Under the pieces are notes generated by a model. It did no database searches and was not told where the DNA came from. It saw only the letters and a list, made by a program, of their open reading frames with translations. From Adiantum capillus-veneris (lineage: Eukaryota > Streptophyta > Polypodiopsida > Polypodiales > Pteridaceae): a stretch of 64,000 nt of DNA. Shown in pieces: positions 43,417 to 56,670 of the stretch. The first letter of the stretch is position 1. Each line of letters starts with the position of its first letter. The stretch covers positions 74,570,872-74,634,871 of the forward strand of contig CM043953.1 of the NCBI GenBank assembly GCA_014529385.2. The letters are read 5' to 3'. Made by a program: the position numbers and the translations under genes.

Positions 43417-44054
43417 CATTGTAAAGTATTGTACATGGATGGAAATCTCAAGCACATGCATCATTTTCATTTTTCATGGATGAAATCTCAAGTGAATATA
43501 ACATTTGATTATTGTTTAGTTTATGCTCAACGAGAATCTAAGTGCTCTTATGCTTTGTGTGTTGTCTAACTTATTTGACTACCTTGGCCATAGAATCTTG
43601 ATTCTACTCTAGATTTGTGATAAATCTTACCAAAATTTAATCAATGTCTAGGTTGGACAAGTGGTGGGGCTTCAAACATTACTGTCTTAAACAAGTGGAG
43701 TTATCTTACTTGAATAAGTGGTGGCCTTTGAATCCAAATCTAAGCCAAATCTCTAATTGTTTGCTTGTAGTCTAGGTTGGACATTTGGTGGACCTTGTAT
43801 CCATGTTTCCTCAACAAGGGTGGCTTTTAGTTTTCACTTTAAGTACTCATCTTTAATAAAGTGTAGGATGGAAAATGTTGAGTTAGTAGATTGTATTTTA
43901 GACAAGTGGTGTTTGGTGTACGAATGCTGAAAATGGTTGCAAGGATTCTAACGACTTTACCTTAAATAAATTTCTTACTAGGAGTTCTACATATAAATAT
44001 GGTGAATAAAATTCTAGTGGTTTTGAGATACCATTTGTGTGTGTGTTTTCTTAG
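43417..44054 (+). other. Intergenic spacer with stray satellite motifs
   Basis: No gene. Diverged plus-orientation motifs (GGTTGGACAAGTGGTGG) lie near 43650 and 43780. The end TTTTCTTAG at 44046-44054 could be a splice acceptor for the next gene. Confidence 0.5.
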
Positions 44055-44068
44055 ATTCACAAACTGGG

Positions 44069-45253
44069 ATGGATAATGCTCCTATGGTTCAGTCAACAAC
44101 TATAGAATCCATAGATTCTATGGTTTCTAAAGTGCCCAAGATGGATGATATTTCTATACTAGAGTCTAGTTTTGTGCAACTTGAGCAAGCTTCCAATAAT
44201 GAGAACCAAGAAATCGATGCTTCAAAAATGCAACATACATCAAAAGAGACTGAAAAGTCCACTCACAAGCTATTGCCAATTGGTACTACGTCATGTAGCG
44301 TAGATGTTGAGAAATCCATGCTTACAATTATATTGGATTTAAATGGTCTATTGTTGAAACGTTCCCCTCAACCATCCTCACACCACAACTCAGTGCAAAT
44401 GGATTCAAAAAGATATATTATACTCAGGCCAGGTTGCATCCAATTCTTGAAGACTATTTTACAGAGGTTTAATGTTGCAATTTGGTCGACAGCTACTAGG
44501 AATAATGTGTATCAAATCCTTGCAGCACTAAACAACTTAGCTGAGGATACATTGCCTTTCTTTGCAATTTGGTCGCAAGATGTTTGCTACACCGCTCAAA
44601 CTCAAAAATTGTTTAGACCCGACAATCCAAACGTTGAGGCAATGTTCAAGCCTCTAGCCAAAATTGCCATGGGGTTTGAATGTGATCCACAAAGAACAGT
44701 GCTTATTGATGACTCTCCTTACAAGGGATGTATTTCACCAGCAAACAATTGCATTTTTTCACCACAATTTGATGCTGAGAAGATGGTTGACAATATGCTC
44801 TTGGAGAAGCTACTGCCATACTTGATTCATCTTGATGAGAGAAGGGATGTGCGTGATTTAATTGCTTCTTATCGTTATGGACAACCTATAGTGACAAATG
44901 ATAGTGAATACAAACAAATCATGGAGTATTGGAAGCAGAAAAATGATGTTTGGTCAGCTAAGGTGTTCTTTACAAGAAGAATACCACCTGCAAAAGGTGA
45001 CAGGGATGAAACTATCATTGAAAATGCAAGTGACATAAGCCACCGCAATGAAATGAGAAGAGCCCAAATACAAGAGATCTTAGCAAAGGAGCGTACACCC
45101 ATTGAAAGCATGAAGGCGTCACAATTGACCACTTTAGCTAGGCAATTGGGTTGTAACACAAAAGGAGTTTTGAAGGCAACCACAGCAAAGGCTTATATAA
45201 ATAAGGTGAAAGCTGAGAACAATCTTCTAAGGCTGGATAGAAAGCAACCCTAA
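44069..45253 (+). CDS. FCP1-like HAD phosphatase-domain protein 1
   Basis: The ATG at 44069 (GGGATGG context) gives 394 residues; an upstream splice acceptor at 44054 allows an earlier start. Residues about 85-250 form an FCP1/CTD-phosphatase-type HAD domain. Motif I is ILDLNGLLL (nucleophile Asp near 90), motif II IWSTATRNNV, and motif III/IV QRTVLIDDSPYKG (Asp pair near 214). The usual second Asp of DxD is Asn; as I recall, DLN occurs in land-plant members of this family. The C-terminus (MKASQLTTLARQLGCN, about 347-380) resembles a SAP-type DNA-binding helix pair, a weak call. Family members dephosphorylate proteins such as RNA polymerase II CTD. The ORF is uninterrupted. Confidence 0.75.
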   Translation: MDNAPMVQSTTIESIDSMVSKVPKMDDISILESSFVQLEQASNNENQEIDASKMQHTSKETEKSTHKLLPIGTTSCSVDVEKSMLTIILDLNGLLLKRSPQPSSHHNSVQMDSKRYIILRPGCIQFLKTILQRFNVAIWSTATRNNVYQILAALNNLAEDTLPFFAIWSQDVCYTAQTQKLFRPDNPNVEAMFKPLAKIAMGFECDPQRTVLIDDSPYKGCISPANNCIFSPQFDAEKMVDNMLLEKLLPYLIHLDERRDVRDLIASYRYGQPIVTNDSEYKQIMEYWKQKNDVWSAKVFFTRRIPPAKGDRDETIIENASDISHRNEMRRAQIQEILAKERTPIESMKASQLTTLARQLGCNTKGVLKATTAKAYINKVKAENNLLRLDRKQP

Positions 45254-46139
45254 GGTACTAGTGACATGTCATATATTTTGATACACATATTTGAACACTC
45301 ATGTGCATGGTATCTAACAAATCTTTCTTTTTATTCCTTCCTGCAGGATCTTACAAAGGATACTACTAGATGGAGCTCAATCAATAGAGATTTTGATATG
45401 TTTGCTCAAAATAATGAAGCAGTCACCTACATTTTTTGTTTATCAATTTCTTGAGAGACTTTCTTTTAGTTTGTAATCATCAAATGAAATGAAAAGTATC
45501 CTTCTTATAAGATTGCTGATCTTTTTCTCGTTCAAAACTTTCAATTGTGATTTATAGTTTTGTTAGCATGAGATTGTGCTTTTTTAGTTTGAAAAAAACT
45601 GTCAAAGATCCAAGTCTTTTTGGCTTTACTTAAGTTATTAATTGTGAAAGATCCAAGTCTTTTTGCTTTACTTAAGTTATTGATTGTCTATGTAATAGTC
45701 CTTAAAACAATATCGGATGGCTTTCTTGCTCCCATGTCTCACATTGGTCTTTAGGTAAGACAAGTGGTGACCTTGAAAGTATGGTCTCATATCTCGATCA
45801 AGTGAAGAGACATGAAGCTTAAATATCACTACTATGTATCTAGTGTTAAACTCCATCAAGACAAAGATACTAGAGTGCCAAATTGCAGTCTAGTTTAAGT
45901 GAAAATCCATTTGAGCTAAGGTAAAACTTATAGTGCCTCATTTTTCTAGGATTCTACCCCATCAAGGAAGTTAGTTTAGATAAGCAAAAGATCTTCAAAC
46001 CAGCACTTGACTTTCTTACTATTCAATATTCAAAGTCCCTTGAGGCTAACAAATTACATACCTACTTGTAACCTAACTAATGAGTAATTATATAGATCTA
46101 AGCAAGTGTATATAATGAGTCTTCAAACTAATAAACCAA
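45254..46139 (+). other. 3' region of FCP1-like gene 1
   Basis: A possible 3'-UTR intron runs from the GTACTAG donor after TAAG (45257) to CCTGCAG at about 45346. Bases 45604-45690 are a direct duplication of about 43 bp (AAAGATCCAAGTCTTTTTG in both copies). A plus-orientation satellite motif lies near 45755. No gene was seen. Confidence 0.45.
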
Positions 46140-49100
46140 GGGAAGAGAGTAGCAAGGTCCACTACTTGTCCAAGCTCAGCTCTAGACAACATAGAAAGAT
46201 GCTAGTTCTACTAATTGTCTAATTATAGGCATGGAGAAATGATAGAAGGTTGAACACTTGTCCAACCTATCATCTCTAGTAAGATGGGAGGTTTGGCCTT
46301 AAGATTCACCATGTAACCAACCTATACATCATTGTATTATGAAGAGTAGAAAAGCAAAGCTCCACCACTTGTCCAAGCTAGTTCTAAACTCCACATGGAG
46401 ATAAGCAAGCTCCACCATTTGTCAAATCTCTCTTCCATTAAAACATGAAAAAACTCAGCTATGTTGTACAGGGGGGACTTTTTTCCAAGGTCCACCACTT
46501 GTCCAAGCTAGGATCCATTAAAACATGGAAATAAACAAAGCTCCACCACTCGTCCAACCTTTAGAGTTGCAAAGTCTATGGGTTGTCTAAACTAGGTATG
46601 GGAAAATAATTGAAGGTCCACCACTTGAAACATGGAGCGAAGCAAGCTCCACCATGTCTCCAATATGCTAGACTCCACTGAAACACCCTAAACCCATGAT
46701 ATTTTGTACATAGGGGATGTACATTCAAGATCCACCACTTGTCCAACCTAGTATCCCTAGTAGCTTGATAGCTTTGGTCTCAAGATTCACCACTTGTCCA
46801 CTCTATGTCATTGTATTAAAAAGGATTGGGTGTTAAGGTCCACCACTTGACCAACCTATAAGGTTATATTTTAAATGGTTTTTTTTCTCACAACTTGAAC
46901 TACCCATGATATGTTTTACATGGGAGTTTTGTTTCAATGTCCACCACTTGTCCAAGCTAACTCTATTGAAACATAGAGAGAACCAAATATCCACCACTTG
47001 TCCAAGCTAAGCTATATTGAAACATGGAGAGAAGGATGCTCCAGCATTTCTCCAAGATAGGCTTCATTGAAACATGGAGAGAAGAAAGCTCCACCATGTC
47101 TCCAAGCTAGGATCCATTTAAATGCCCTAAAACCATTTTATTTTGTACATGGGGGGTTTTATTTCAAGGCCCACCACTTGTCTAACCTATTATCCCTAGT
47201 AGCATGAGTGGTTTGGTCTCAAGATACACCACTTGTACACTCTATGTCATTATATTATGAAGAACTATGTATTAAGGTCCACCACTTTTCCAACCTATAA
47301 GATTATATCTTAAATGGTATCCTTTCTCACCACTTGAAATGCCCATGATATGTTTTACATAGGGGTTTCATTCCAAGGTCCACCACTTGTCCAAGCTAAC
47401 TCTATTCAAACATAGAGAGAAGCAAAGGTCCACCACTTGTCCAAGCTAACTCTATTCAAACATAGAGAGAAGCAAAGGTTCACCACTTGTCAAAGCTAGG
47501 GTCCATTGAAGCATGGAGAGAAGTAACCTCCATCATTTTTCCAAGATAGGTGCCATTCAAACATGGAAAGAATCAAGATCTACCATGTCTCCAAGATTCT
47601 AGGCTCCATTGAAACACCCTAAAACCATGATATTTTGTACATGGGGTGTTTACATTCAAGGTCTACCACTTCTCTAACGTATTATACCTAGTAGCATGAG
47701 TGGTTTGGTCTTAAGATTCACCACTTATCCACTCTATGTCATTATATTAAGAATAACTGGGTGTTAAGGTCCACCACTTGTCCAACCTATAAGGGTATAT
47801 CTTAAATGGTATCCTTCACCACTTGTCAAGGTCCATCACCACTTTTCCAACCTGTAAGGTTATATCTTGAATGATATTTTTCCTTATCACTTGTAATGTC
47901 CATGCTATGTTTTACAAAGGGGTTTTGTTCCAAGACCCACCACTTGTCCAAGCTAGCTCTATTGAAACATAGAGAGAAGCAAAGTTCCACCACTTGTCCA
48001 AGGTAGGCTCCATTGAAACATGGAGAGAAGGATGATCCACCATTTCTCCAAGATAGGTTCCATTGAAACATTGAGAGAAGCAATCTCCACCATGTCTCCA
48101 AGCTAGGATCCATTGAAATACCCTAAACCCATAATTTTGTACATGAGGGGTTTACATTCAAGGTCCACCACTTGTCCAACCTATTATCCCTAGTAGCACG
48201 AGTGGTTTGGTCTCAAGATTCACCACTTGTACACTCTATGTCATTATATTAAGAAGAACTATGTGTTAAGGTCCACCACTTGTCCAACCTATAAAGTTAT
48301 ATTTTAAATGGTATCCTTTCTCACCACTTGAAATGCCCATGATATGTTTTACATGGGGGTTTCATTCCAAGGTCCACCACTTGTCCAAGCTAACTCTATT
48401 AAAACATATAGAGAAAGAAAGGTCCACCACTTGTCCAAGCTAGGCTCATTGAAACATGGAGAGAAGGAACCTCCACTGTTTCTCCTAGATAGGCTCCATT
48501 AAAACATGGAGAGAAATAAGCTCCACCATGTCTCCAAGGTGCTAGGCTCCATTGAAATACCCAATACCCATAATAATTTTTACATGGGGGGTTTACATTC
48601 AAGGTTCACCACTTGTCCAACCTATTATCCCTAGTAGGTTTGGTCTCATGATTCACCACTTGTCCACTCTATGTCATTATATTAAGAGGAATTGGGTGTT
48701 AAGGTCCACCACTTGTCCAACCTATAATGCTATAGCTTGAATGGTATTTTTTCTCACCACTTGTAATGCCCATGACATGATTTACATGGGGGTTTTGTTC
48801 CAAGGTCCACCACTTGTCCAAGCTAAATCTATTGAAACATAGAGAGAAACAAAGGTCCACCACTTTTCCAAGCTAAGCTGCATTGAAACATGGACCTTAA
48901 TACCAAATTATTTCTAGTAGCATGAGTGATATTTTGTACATGGGGGGTTTACATTCAAGGTCCACCACTTGTCGAACCTATTTCCCTAGTAGGTTTGGTC
49001 CCAAGTTCACCACTTATCCACTATATGTCATTATATTAAGAATAATTGGGTGTTAAGGTCCACCACTTGTCCAACCTATAAGGTTATATATTAAATGGTA

Positions 49101-50680
49101 TTTTTTCTCACCACTTGTAATGCCCATGATATGTTTTACATGGGGGTTTTGTTCCAAGGTCCACCACTTTTCCAAGATAACTCTATTCAAACATAGAGAG
49201 AAATAAAGGTCCAACACTTGTCCAAGTTAGGCTCCATTGAAACATGGAGAGAATGATGCTCCACCATTTATCCAAGATAGGCTGCATTGAAACATGGAGA
49301 GAAGCAAGCTTTACCATGTTTCCAAGCTAGGCTCCATTGAAACACTCTAGGGGGTTTTATTTCAAGGCCCACCACTTGTTTAACCTATTATCCCTAGTAG
49401 CATGAGTGGTTTGGTTTCAAGATTCACCACTTGTACACTCTATGTCATTATATTGTGTTAAGGTCCACCACTTGTCCAACCTATAAGGTTATATCTTAAA
49501 TGGTATCCTTTCTCGCCACTTGAAATGCCCATGATATGTTTTACATGGGAGTTTCATTCCAAGATCCACCACTTGTCCAAGCTAACCATATTTAAACATA
49601 GAGAGAAACAAAGGTCCACGACTTGTCCAAGCTAGGCTCCATTGAAACATGGAGAGAAGGAACCTCCACCATTTCTCCTAGATAGGTTCCATTAAAACAT
49701 GGACATAAGTAAGTTCCACCATGTCTCCTAGATGCTAGGCTCCATTGAAATACGCAAAACCCATGATATTTTGTACATGGGTGATTTACATTCAAGGTCA
49801 ACCATTTGTCCACCCTATTATCCCTAGTAGGTTTGGTCTCACAATTCACCACTTTTCCACTCTATGTCATTATAATAAGAGGAATTGGGTGCTAAGGTCC
49901 ACCACTTGTCCAGCCTATAAAGTTATACCTTGAATGGTATTTTTTCTCACCACTTGTAATGCCCATGACATGCTTTACATGGGGGTTTTGTTCCAAGGTT
50001 CACCACTTGTCCAAGCTAATTCTATTGAAACATAGAGAGAAACAAAGATCCACCACTTTTCCAAGCTAGGCTCCATTGAAACATGGACCTTAATACCAAA
50101 TTATTCCTAGTAGCATGAGTGATATTTTGTACATGGGGGGTTTGCATTCAAGGTCCACCACTTGTCCAACCTACTTTTCCTAGTAGGTTTGGTCGCAAGA
50201 TTCACCACTTGTCCACTCTATGTCATTATATTAATAATAATTGGGTGTTAAGGTCCACCACTTGTCCAACCTATAAGGTTATATATTGAATGGTATTTTT
50301 TCTCACCACTTGTAATGTCCATGATATGTTTTACATGGGGATTTTGTTCCAAGGTCCACCACTTGTCCAAGCTAAATCTGTTCAAACATAGAGAGAAACA
50401 AACGTCCACCACTTGTCCAAGCTAGGCTCCATTGAAACATGGAGAGAATGATGCTCCACCATTTATCCAAGATAGAATCCATTGAAACATGGAGAGAAGT
50501 AAGCTCCACCATGTCTCGAAGATGCTAGAGTCGATTGAAATACCCAAAACCCCTGATACTTTGTACATGGGGGGTTTACATTCAAGGTCCACCACTTGTC
50601 CAACCTATTATCCCTAGTAGCATGAGTGGTTTGGTCTCAGGATTCACCACTTGTCCACTCTATATCATTATATTAAGAAA
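46140..50680 (-). repeat. Satellite array in minus orientation
   Basis: This is the reverse complement of the 27-37 kb satellite: GGTCCACCACTTGTCCAA is repeated throughout, with GGCTCCATTGAAACATGGAG and GGTTTTGTTCCAAGG. Units anchored on CCACTTGTCCAACCTATAA recur about every 350-500 bp. The orientation is almost uniformly minus. It occupies the interval between the two FCP1-like genes, perhaps an intron of the second. Confidence 0.9.
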
Positions 50681-51025
50681 AATTGGGTTTCCATATCTAA
50701 ATGGATCTTTTCTTGGATAAGTGGTAGACCTTGAGACCTAAATACCCATTCTACACTAGAGCATTGGTTAAGCCTTATGCACTTCAAGCATACCTTTAAC
50801 AACAAGTAGTAGTTATTAGTTGACTTAAGTCTAGTTGACCTCCATGGTATTGAGACTAAGAGAGAGTGTAGCATAAAAAAGAGTCAAGATTTTAATTTGA
50901 CTTTCTTTCTATTAATGAGTAGATCATAGATGGATTTTGGTATCTAATAAAACCTTAGGGTAGACAATGTAAAACTCATGTCTATTGTTGTGTTTGCATT
51001 AAGTGTTGTTGTTCTTTCATTTCAG
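50681..51025 (+). other. Spacer ending in a splice acceptor
   Basis: Mostly unique sequence with one plus-orientation motif (GGATAAGTGGTAGACC) near 50713. It ends in TTCTTTCATTTCAG at 51025, a good 3' splice site for the following exon. Confidence 0.5.
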
Positions 51026-51801
51026 AACCATTACAGAAAAATGGATTGGCTATATGCTGGCATAAATTGAAGAAAACTATTGAATTACCCATCCAACCTC
51101 CTCCAAGACCTTGTCCAAGGAATGAATCACCTCCTTATCACCTACCACTTGCTTTCAAGGACATCAAAAGAGTACTTATCTTGGATCTAGAGGGGTTACT
51201 TCTCAAGACAATTGAAATGAAACATGGAGATTCTATGCCATCTTGGGCTCAACACATGCGACTTGTGGAGGATAAAGATGAAGTTTATCATGTGGTGCGA
51301 CCAGATGCACAAAGTTTTTTGGATTTTTGTGCTGAATACTTTGAGCTATGGATATGGAGTTGCTATAACTTAACAAGGGTGCAACGCATCACACAAAAAT
51401 GTTTTCCTGAGCAGTATACCAAGTTCAAGGTGTTTATGAGTAACAAAAATTGCCAAAATCCAAATATTATGTTAGGATTTACAAGGGTTTATCACAAAAA
51501 TTTGAGTGATATTTGGAAGATATTTGAGGATTTGGATGCAAACAATACCTTAATTTTTGATGACACTCCATATAGGGTGATGTGGAACATGCCAGGGACA
51601 TATCTTATATTTCCAAATATGTGGAGGCAAACTTCCGAGCAACTTCAAAACTTCTTGCAGAGAACCATAATTCCATGGTTGGTAGGATGGTTGTATGCAA
51701 GAGATAAGAGAGTCTATACATACAACACAATTGTAAATCAGTATAGTGATTCTGAGACAAATTATGTCCTTGGTGTGTACTTGTCAACACGAAAGAATTG
51801 A
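51026..51801 (+). CDS. FCP1-like HAD phosphatase-domain protein 2 (3' exon)
   Basis: The frame is open from the acceptor at 51025 to a stop at 51799-51801. The frame needs one base from an upstream exon, and no ATG begins it, so this is a terminal exon. It encodes an FCP1-type HAD domain: VLILDLEGLLLKT (nucleophile Asp near 53), ELWIWSCYN (motif II), and NNTLIFDDTPYR (Asp pair near 178). The second Asp of DxD is Glu here. It shares fold and exon phase with the gene at 44 kb, suggesting a duplicated pair, but sequence identity is modest. The missing 5' exon should lie in or before the minus-orientation satellite array. No stops or frameshifts interrupt it. Confidence 0.7.
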
Positions 51802-52516
51802 ATAAATGTGGCCATAAGATGCTTTTTTTATTCTAGTGTGTATCTTTCAACATTTGTATAATTTGATATAGTCTTTTTTATAAAAAAACAAAGGTGTGTC
51901 AATTTTATGAACACTTGAATGGAGTGCACCCTACTCTAAGGGGACTTCAATGTACTATTGGAGTGCATCCTATTGTAAGGGGACTCTGATGTATTGCTAG
52001 AGTGCACCCAAATTTTTGGAGACTCATTTTTTATTTGATTGGGGCCTATGTTGGGTCATATAGTAAAAGAAATTCATTTTTTGTTCAATTCATATCGAGG
52101 TTGCATTTATTTGTAACTATGAGAGAATTGATGTTTGATGTCAAAATAAAACTTGTATGTATGGATCAGAGAATTCATGGACTTTAAATATGTGAGAGGG
52201 ATCTTTTTCTTGGGCACAAATGTTTGCTTCAAGAATTTTGTCATTACATACTTTACGTTGAGGCGGTCCGGGGCGGGCAACAAGAAGAGTGGCCTCTAGA
52301 CACCCTTCAAGGCTCCCGTGCTGCTCAATGGGGCTGGGGCACAACACAACACAAACCAAAACAACAAACCCACCGCCAAATCCCAACTACACAAGGGGCA
52401 CCACCTAGTTTAAGAGCGAACTAGGACGCAAAAGAGGAGAATCGTTAGAGCAACCCACAAACAAGCAAGGAATTACACTAACCCTAACACCAATGGAATA
52501 CTCTCACACACTAAAA

Positions 52517-52518
<2 letters not shown>
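51802..52518. other. Non-coding spacer with short repeat
   Basis: Bases about 51917-52010 hold two and a half copies of a roughly 47-bp unit containing GGAGTGCA and TAAGGGGACT. From 52255 a more GC-rich segment starts. No gene is supported. Confidence 0.4.
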
Positions 52519-52595
<77 letters not shown>

Positions 52596-52625
52596 GAGAG
52601 AGAGATAGAGAGAGACAGAGAGATA
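52519..52625. repeat. (GA)n microsatellite
   Basis: About 100 bases of nearly pure GA dinucleotide with a few AT interruptions. The Arg-Glu and Ser-Leu ORFs read through it are artefacts. Confidence 0.95.
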
Positions 52626-55309
52626 GTGCTCGGGCTGCTTTGAAACGTATCGGCGATGATCAAGCAAACACAACTATATATTTAAGAAAGAGAGAGAAAG
52701 GGGGAGGGGGTGCTTGTTGCATTAATACCTTCTTACAAATCTGTCATGACAAATCAAAGTGAGATTAGTACTTGTTCAACATAGCTTGCGTAAATTTCAC
52801 CACAACACATCACTAGAAAAGCCACCCCAATCATTGTCTTAAGGCCAGGGGAGTCCTCTCCACCCTGTCGTCCTCTTACAGTATGTGGGATTTATGGGTA
52901 GATTGATGACAACACCAGAGACAAGCTATCAAGAACTTAAAAAAAAACCAAGACACTTACGCATCATTGTTGTCCATTACTTCACGTTGGAAGAGAGACA
53001 AAATATCCAAGATTAGTCCAAATCCACCCTCCTTGATTCAGCGAATGTTGGGCTTACACTAGTAGCAGAAATGATAGATTTCCTACTCTCAATTGAATGA
53101 TTACTCTCTCTCTTACAATGGCATAGATTTCCCTTGCTAATCCCCTATTACAACACATGCACATGCATAAGACAATGAGCTTCCACTCAAGAGCTCCTTC
53201 TAGAGAGGTTGAGCTTGGCTTCTCAAGCTATAGCATAGTGCTCCTTCTTATGGCTTCCCCCCTTTTATGCTAGCTACACCCTCCTTTTATAGCAATTTTG
53301 AAAGCTAGGGTTACTCCTCTAGCCATGGTTGGGTTAGATTTTCAGTAATTTATCTAATTTCTTTTGCTTGGAATTATCAAGAAGTTGGTGGGGAAAGAGA
53401 GAGGAGAGAAATGGAGGTGATAGGACTTTTCATAGTGGGTTAGTGTTAGTAGAGTTAGTATTAATTTACAAATGGAATTGAATATTTACAATGGGAGTAT
53501 CCATGTAGGATACAAATAAGGAAGAAAAACTCTTAAGAGGTAAGAAAAGGTGGATTTCTTACAAGGTTGATGCTCCAAGTGTCTTGAGTAGGGCCAATTT
53601 TGACGCTTGTTGACGGTCCACTAGCTTTGACGGTACATTTTTTCTCCACTCTTGACCTTCCTTGAGAGAAAAGGTAATTGAAGCTGAGTAATCAACCACC
53701 ATGATGCTGTCTTTTAAGAGAAGAGGCTGAATTTTGTGGTTTTTTGATAGATATGGGTAATTTGGAGGAGGAAAAATGAGACTAGGTGGTCAATTTTGGA
53801 ATGGAATTGTGTGTGGGAGGTATGAGTTCACCATGGTTTCTCTTATTCTTCAAGGTTGAGGAGAAGGTGAGTAGTGTGCAGAGAGGAGTGGTGAGAGAGA
53901 TGGGGATGATGAGTGGAGAAGTGTGTGTGAAAGAGGAAAATGATAAAGTGGAAGAGAGAGTGTGGCTGCATAGCATGGGAAAACTGGGGTCCACTAAAAA
54001 AATCATAGCTCACAGATGGTAGCTCCAAAAATCATGAAAAAATTTGGGGTGATTATTCAGAGCGTGGGCTACATTTTCTCTTTTGACCACCGCTCCAAAT
54101 TCAGAGTGGAGATAGGTGCCAAAATTCTCACCAAAAAGCCTGTTTTTTAGGCCTGCAAAAGTCTTTTAGTGGTCCCCTCCTTTGTTGAATTTGTACAATG
54201 CATCCAAGAGTGAGCCCCTCCTTTGTCATATTATAATACAAAGCATTCAAGTTGCCCTTGACCCATGCATGGAGGAGGATTATTGGTGAAATAAGAAATA
54301 TATACATGGTGGGACTAGTGTATGGACTATTCATGGACTTTAGCTCAATGAGCACATGGTGTTAGAATAATGAGTAAAAATAATAATAAAAATATGGAGG
54401 AGTTACGGATATGGAAAGATATTGGAATCATATGATATGGTCCCTCCTTGAATTATTTTGGGTGAAAGAGGAAAATGTATGCAAGTAAATAATATAATAA
54501 AAGTAACCAATGAGTAGAAATCAATTTTTTGTTTTCACGAGGGTGAGGGTGAAAATGTGGGAGTGATTTGTATAAAGGAAAAATATGAGGTTAGAGTATG
54601 TACATATTGGCGAAAAAATAAAATTATGGTGTAAGAGGATGAAAGAAGGTGTACATAGGTTTAATAAAACACACACCTAAGTAGAAATATTTAAATAAAA
54701 TACCAAAATAATTATAAAAAATCCCTATATTTAGGCCATATATACAATGAAATATTTACACACAAAGAGGCCATAATATACTTTTATTTTTTTATTTTTT
54801 TTATTTTTTTTGGCTCACCTAGCCCAGTGACTAGCTAGCTGAGGGTTTTTAAGAAGATATGGGAAAAGTCCCGTGACTCACGCACGCCTATGTACAGTGA
54901 AATGGTAGGGATAGCCACAGTGTTTGGGTGATTTTGGTAGGGTGAGGTAACTCACTGTGGCAATTACAAAGAGCCGAAAAAATGGCTATCAACGTGAAAG
55001 AGTTTTAGAACCTAAAAGACTTTGAAAACAAAACTATGGAATCTAAGTGCATGTATTCTTGAATGGCTTGAAAGTTGATGTATACATGCATGTCGCCTTG
55101 ATGAAGATTTAGATCTGACAAGATGCAAAGCTAGAATTCTTGGACGTTACCTTTGTCAATTTGGTAATAACATATTTAACTTTCTTTTATTATGGGTGGA
55201 AAATATATTATTATGTGCATTTGGAACCTAATTGCTTGACCTTCAAACCAAGATTCCTATGTTATTTTTTCATATACTTTTTTGTAATGAATTAATATTG
55301 TGGATACAA
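52626..55309. other. Non-coding region, possible non-coding TE insertion
   Basis: No gene on either strand beyond biased short ORFs. Satellite motifs are absent over this stretch, which interrupts the minus-orientation arrays at 46-50.7 and 55.3-56.7 kb. That gap could represent an inserted non-coding retroelement, but no LTR pair or target duplication was recognised. A T-rich tract lies at about 54781-54810. Confidence 0.4.
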
Positions 55310-56670
55310 GGTCCACCACTTGTTCAAGCTAGATCTAAGAAAGTATATATACTGAGTCTTCAAACTAGTAAACCAAGGGAAGAGAGAAGCAGGGTCCATC
55401 ACTTGTCCAAGCTTATCTCTAGACAACATAGAGAGATGTTAGGTCTACTAATTGTCCAATATAGTCATGGAGAAATGATAGAAGGTTGATCCACTTGTCC
55501 AACCTATCATCTCTAGTAAAATGGGAGGTTTGGCCTTAAGATTCACCATGTAACCAACCTATACTTCATTGTATTATGAAGAGTAGAAAAGCAAAGCTCC
55601 ACCACTTGTCTAAGGTAGTTCCAAAATCAACATGGAGAGAAGCAAGCTTCACCATTTGTCCAAGATAGGTTCCATTAAAACATGGAAAACCTCATATATG
55701 TTGTAGATGGAAGCTTTTTTCCAAGGTCCACCACTTGTCCAAGCTAGGATCCATTAAAACATGGATAGAAACAAGGCTCCACAGCTTGTCCAACCTTTAT
55801 AGCTGCAAAGTGTACCGGTAGTCTAAACTAGGCATGGGAAAATAATAGAAGGTCCACCACTTATCCAATATATTATCTCTAATAGCATGGGAGGTTTGGT
55901 CTCAAGATTTAGGAATTGGCTAACCTGTATTTCATTGTATTATGATGAATTTGGTTTTAAAGTCAACTACTTATCCAGGCTATAAGTTTATATCTTGAAT
56001 GGTATTCCTTCCCATCACTTAGAAAACCAATGATATGTTGTACATGGGGGGGTTTGTTACAAGGTCCACCACTTGTCCAAGCTAGTTTCATTGAAACATG
56101 GATGAAGACAAGCTCCACCATTTGTTAAATCTAGACTCCATTGAAATTTAGAAAATCCATTCTATGTTGTACATGGGGTTTTTGTTTTAAGGTCCAACAC
56201 TTGTTCAAGCTAAGATCCATTGAAACATGGAGTAGAGAAACACTCCACCACTTGTCCAAGCTAGGAAACATTGATAGTAGTTGGCTTAGTTTGAAGATCC
56301 ACCACATGTCTAAGCTAACTATATTGAAACATAGAGAGAAGCAAAGGTCCACCAACTGTTCAAGCTAGGCTCCATCGAAACATGGACAGAAGAAAGCTCC
56401 ACCATTTCTCCAAGATAGGCTCCATTGAAACATGGAGAGAATCAAAGGTCCACCATTTCTCCAAGACAAGCTCCATTTGTCCAACCTATAAAGTTATATA
56501 TTAAATGGTAATCTTTCTAATCACTTGGAATACCCATGATATGTTTTACATGGGGGTTTTGTTCCAAGATCACCACTTGTCCAAGCTAACTCTATTGAAA
56601 CATAGAGAGAAGCAAAGGTCCACCACTTGTCCAAGCTAGTCTCCATTGAAACAAGGAGAGAAGCAAGCTC
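55310..56670 (-). repeat. Second minus-orientation satellite segment
   Basis: Diverged copies of GGTCCACCACTTGTCCAAGCTA and TCCATTGAAACATGGA in the same orientation as the 46-50.7 kb array. Parts closely resemble 46.1-46.6 kb, for example the GGGAAGAGAG, CAACATAGAGAGATG and GGAGGTTTGGCCTTAAG stretches. The two segments may therefore be duplicates. Confidence 0.85.

Noticed and set aside
52493..52762. Arg-Glu and Ser-Leu repeat ORFs over the GA tract
   Set aside because: Pure translation of a dinucleotide microsatellite on either strand.
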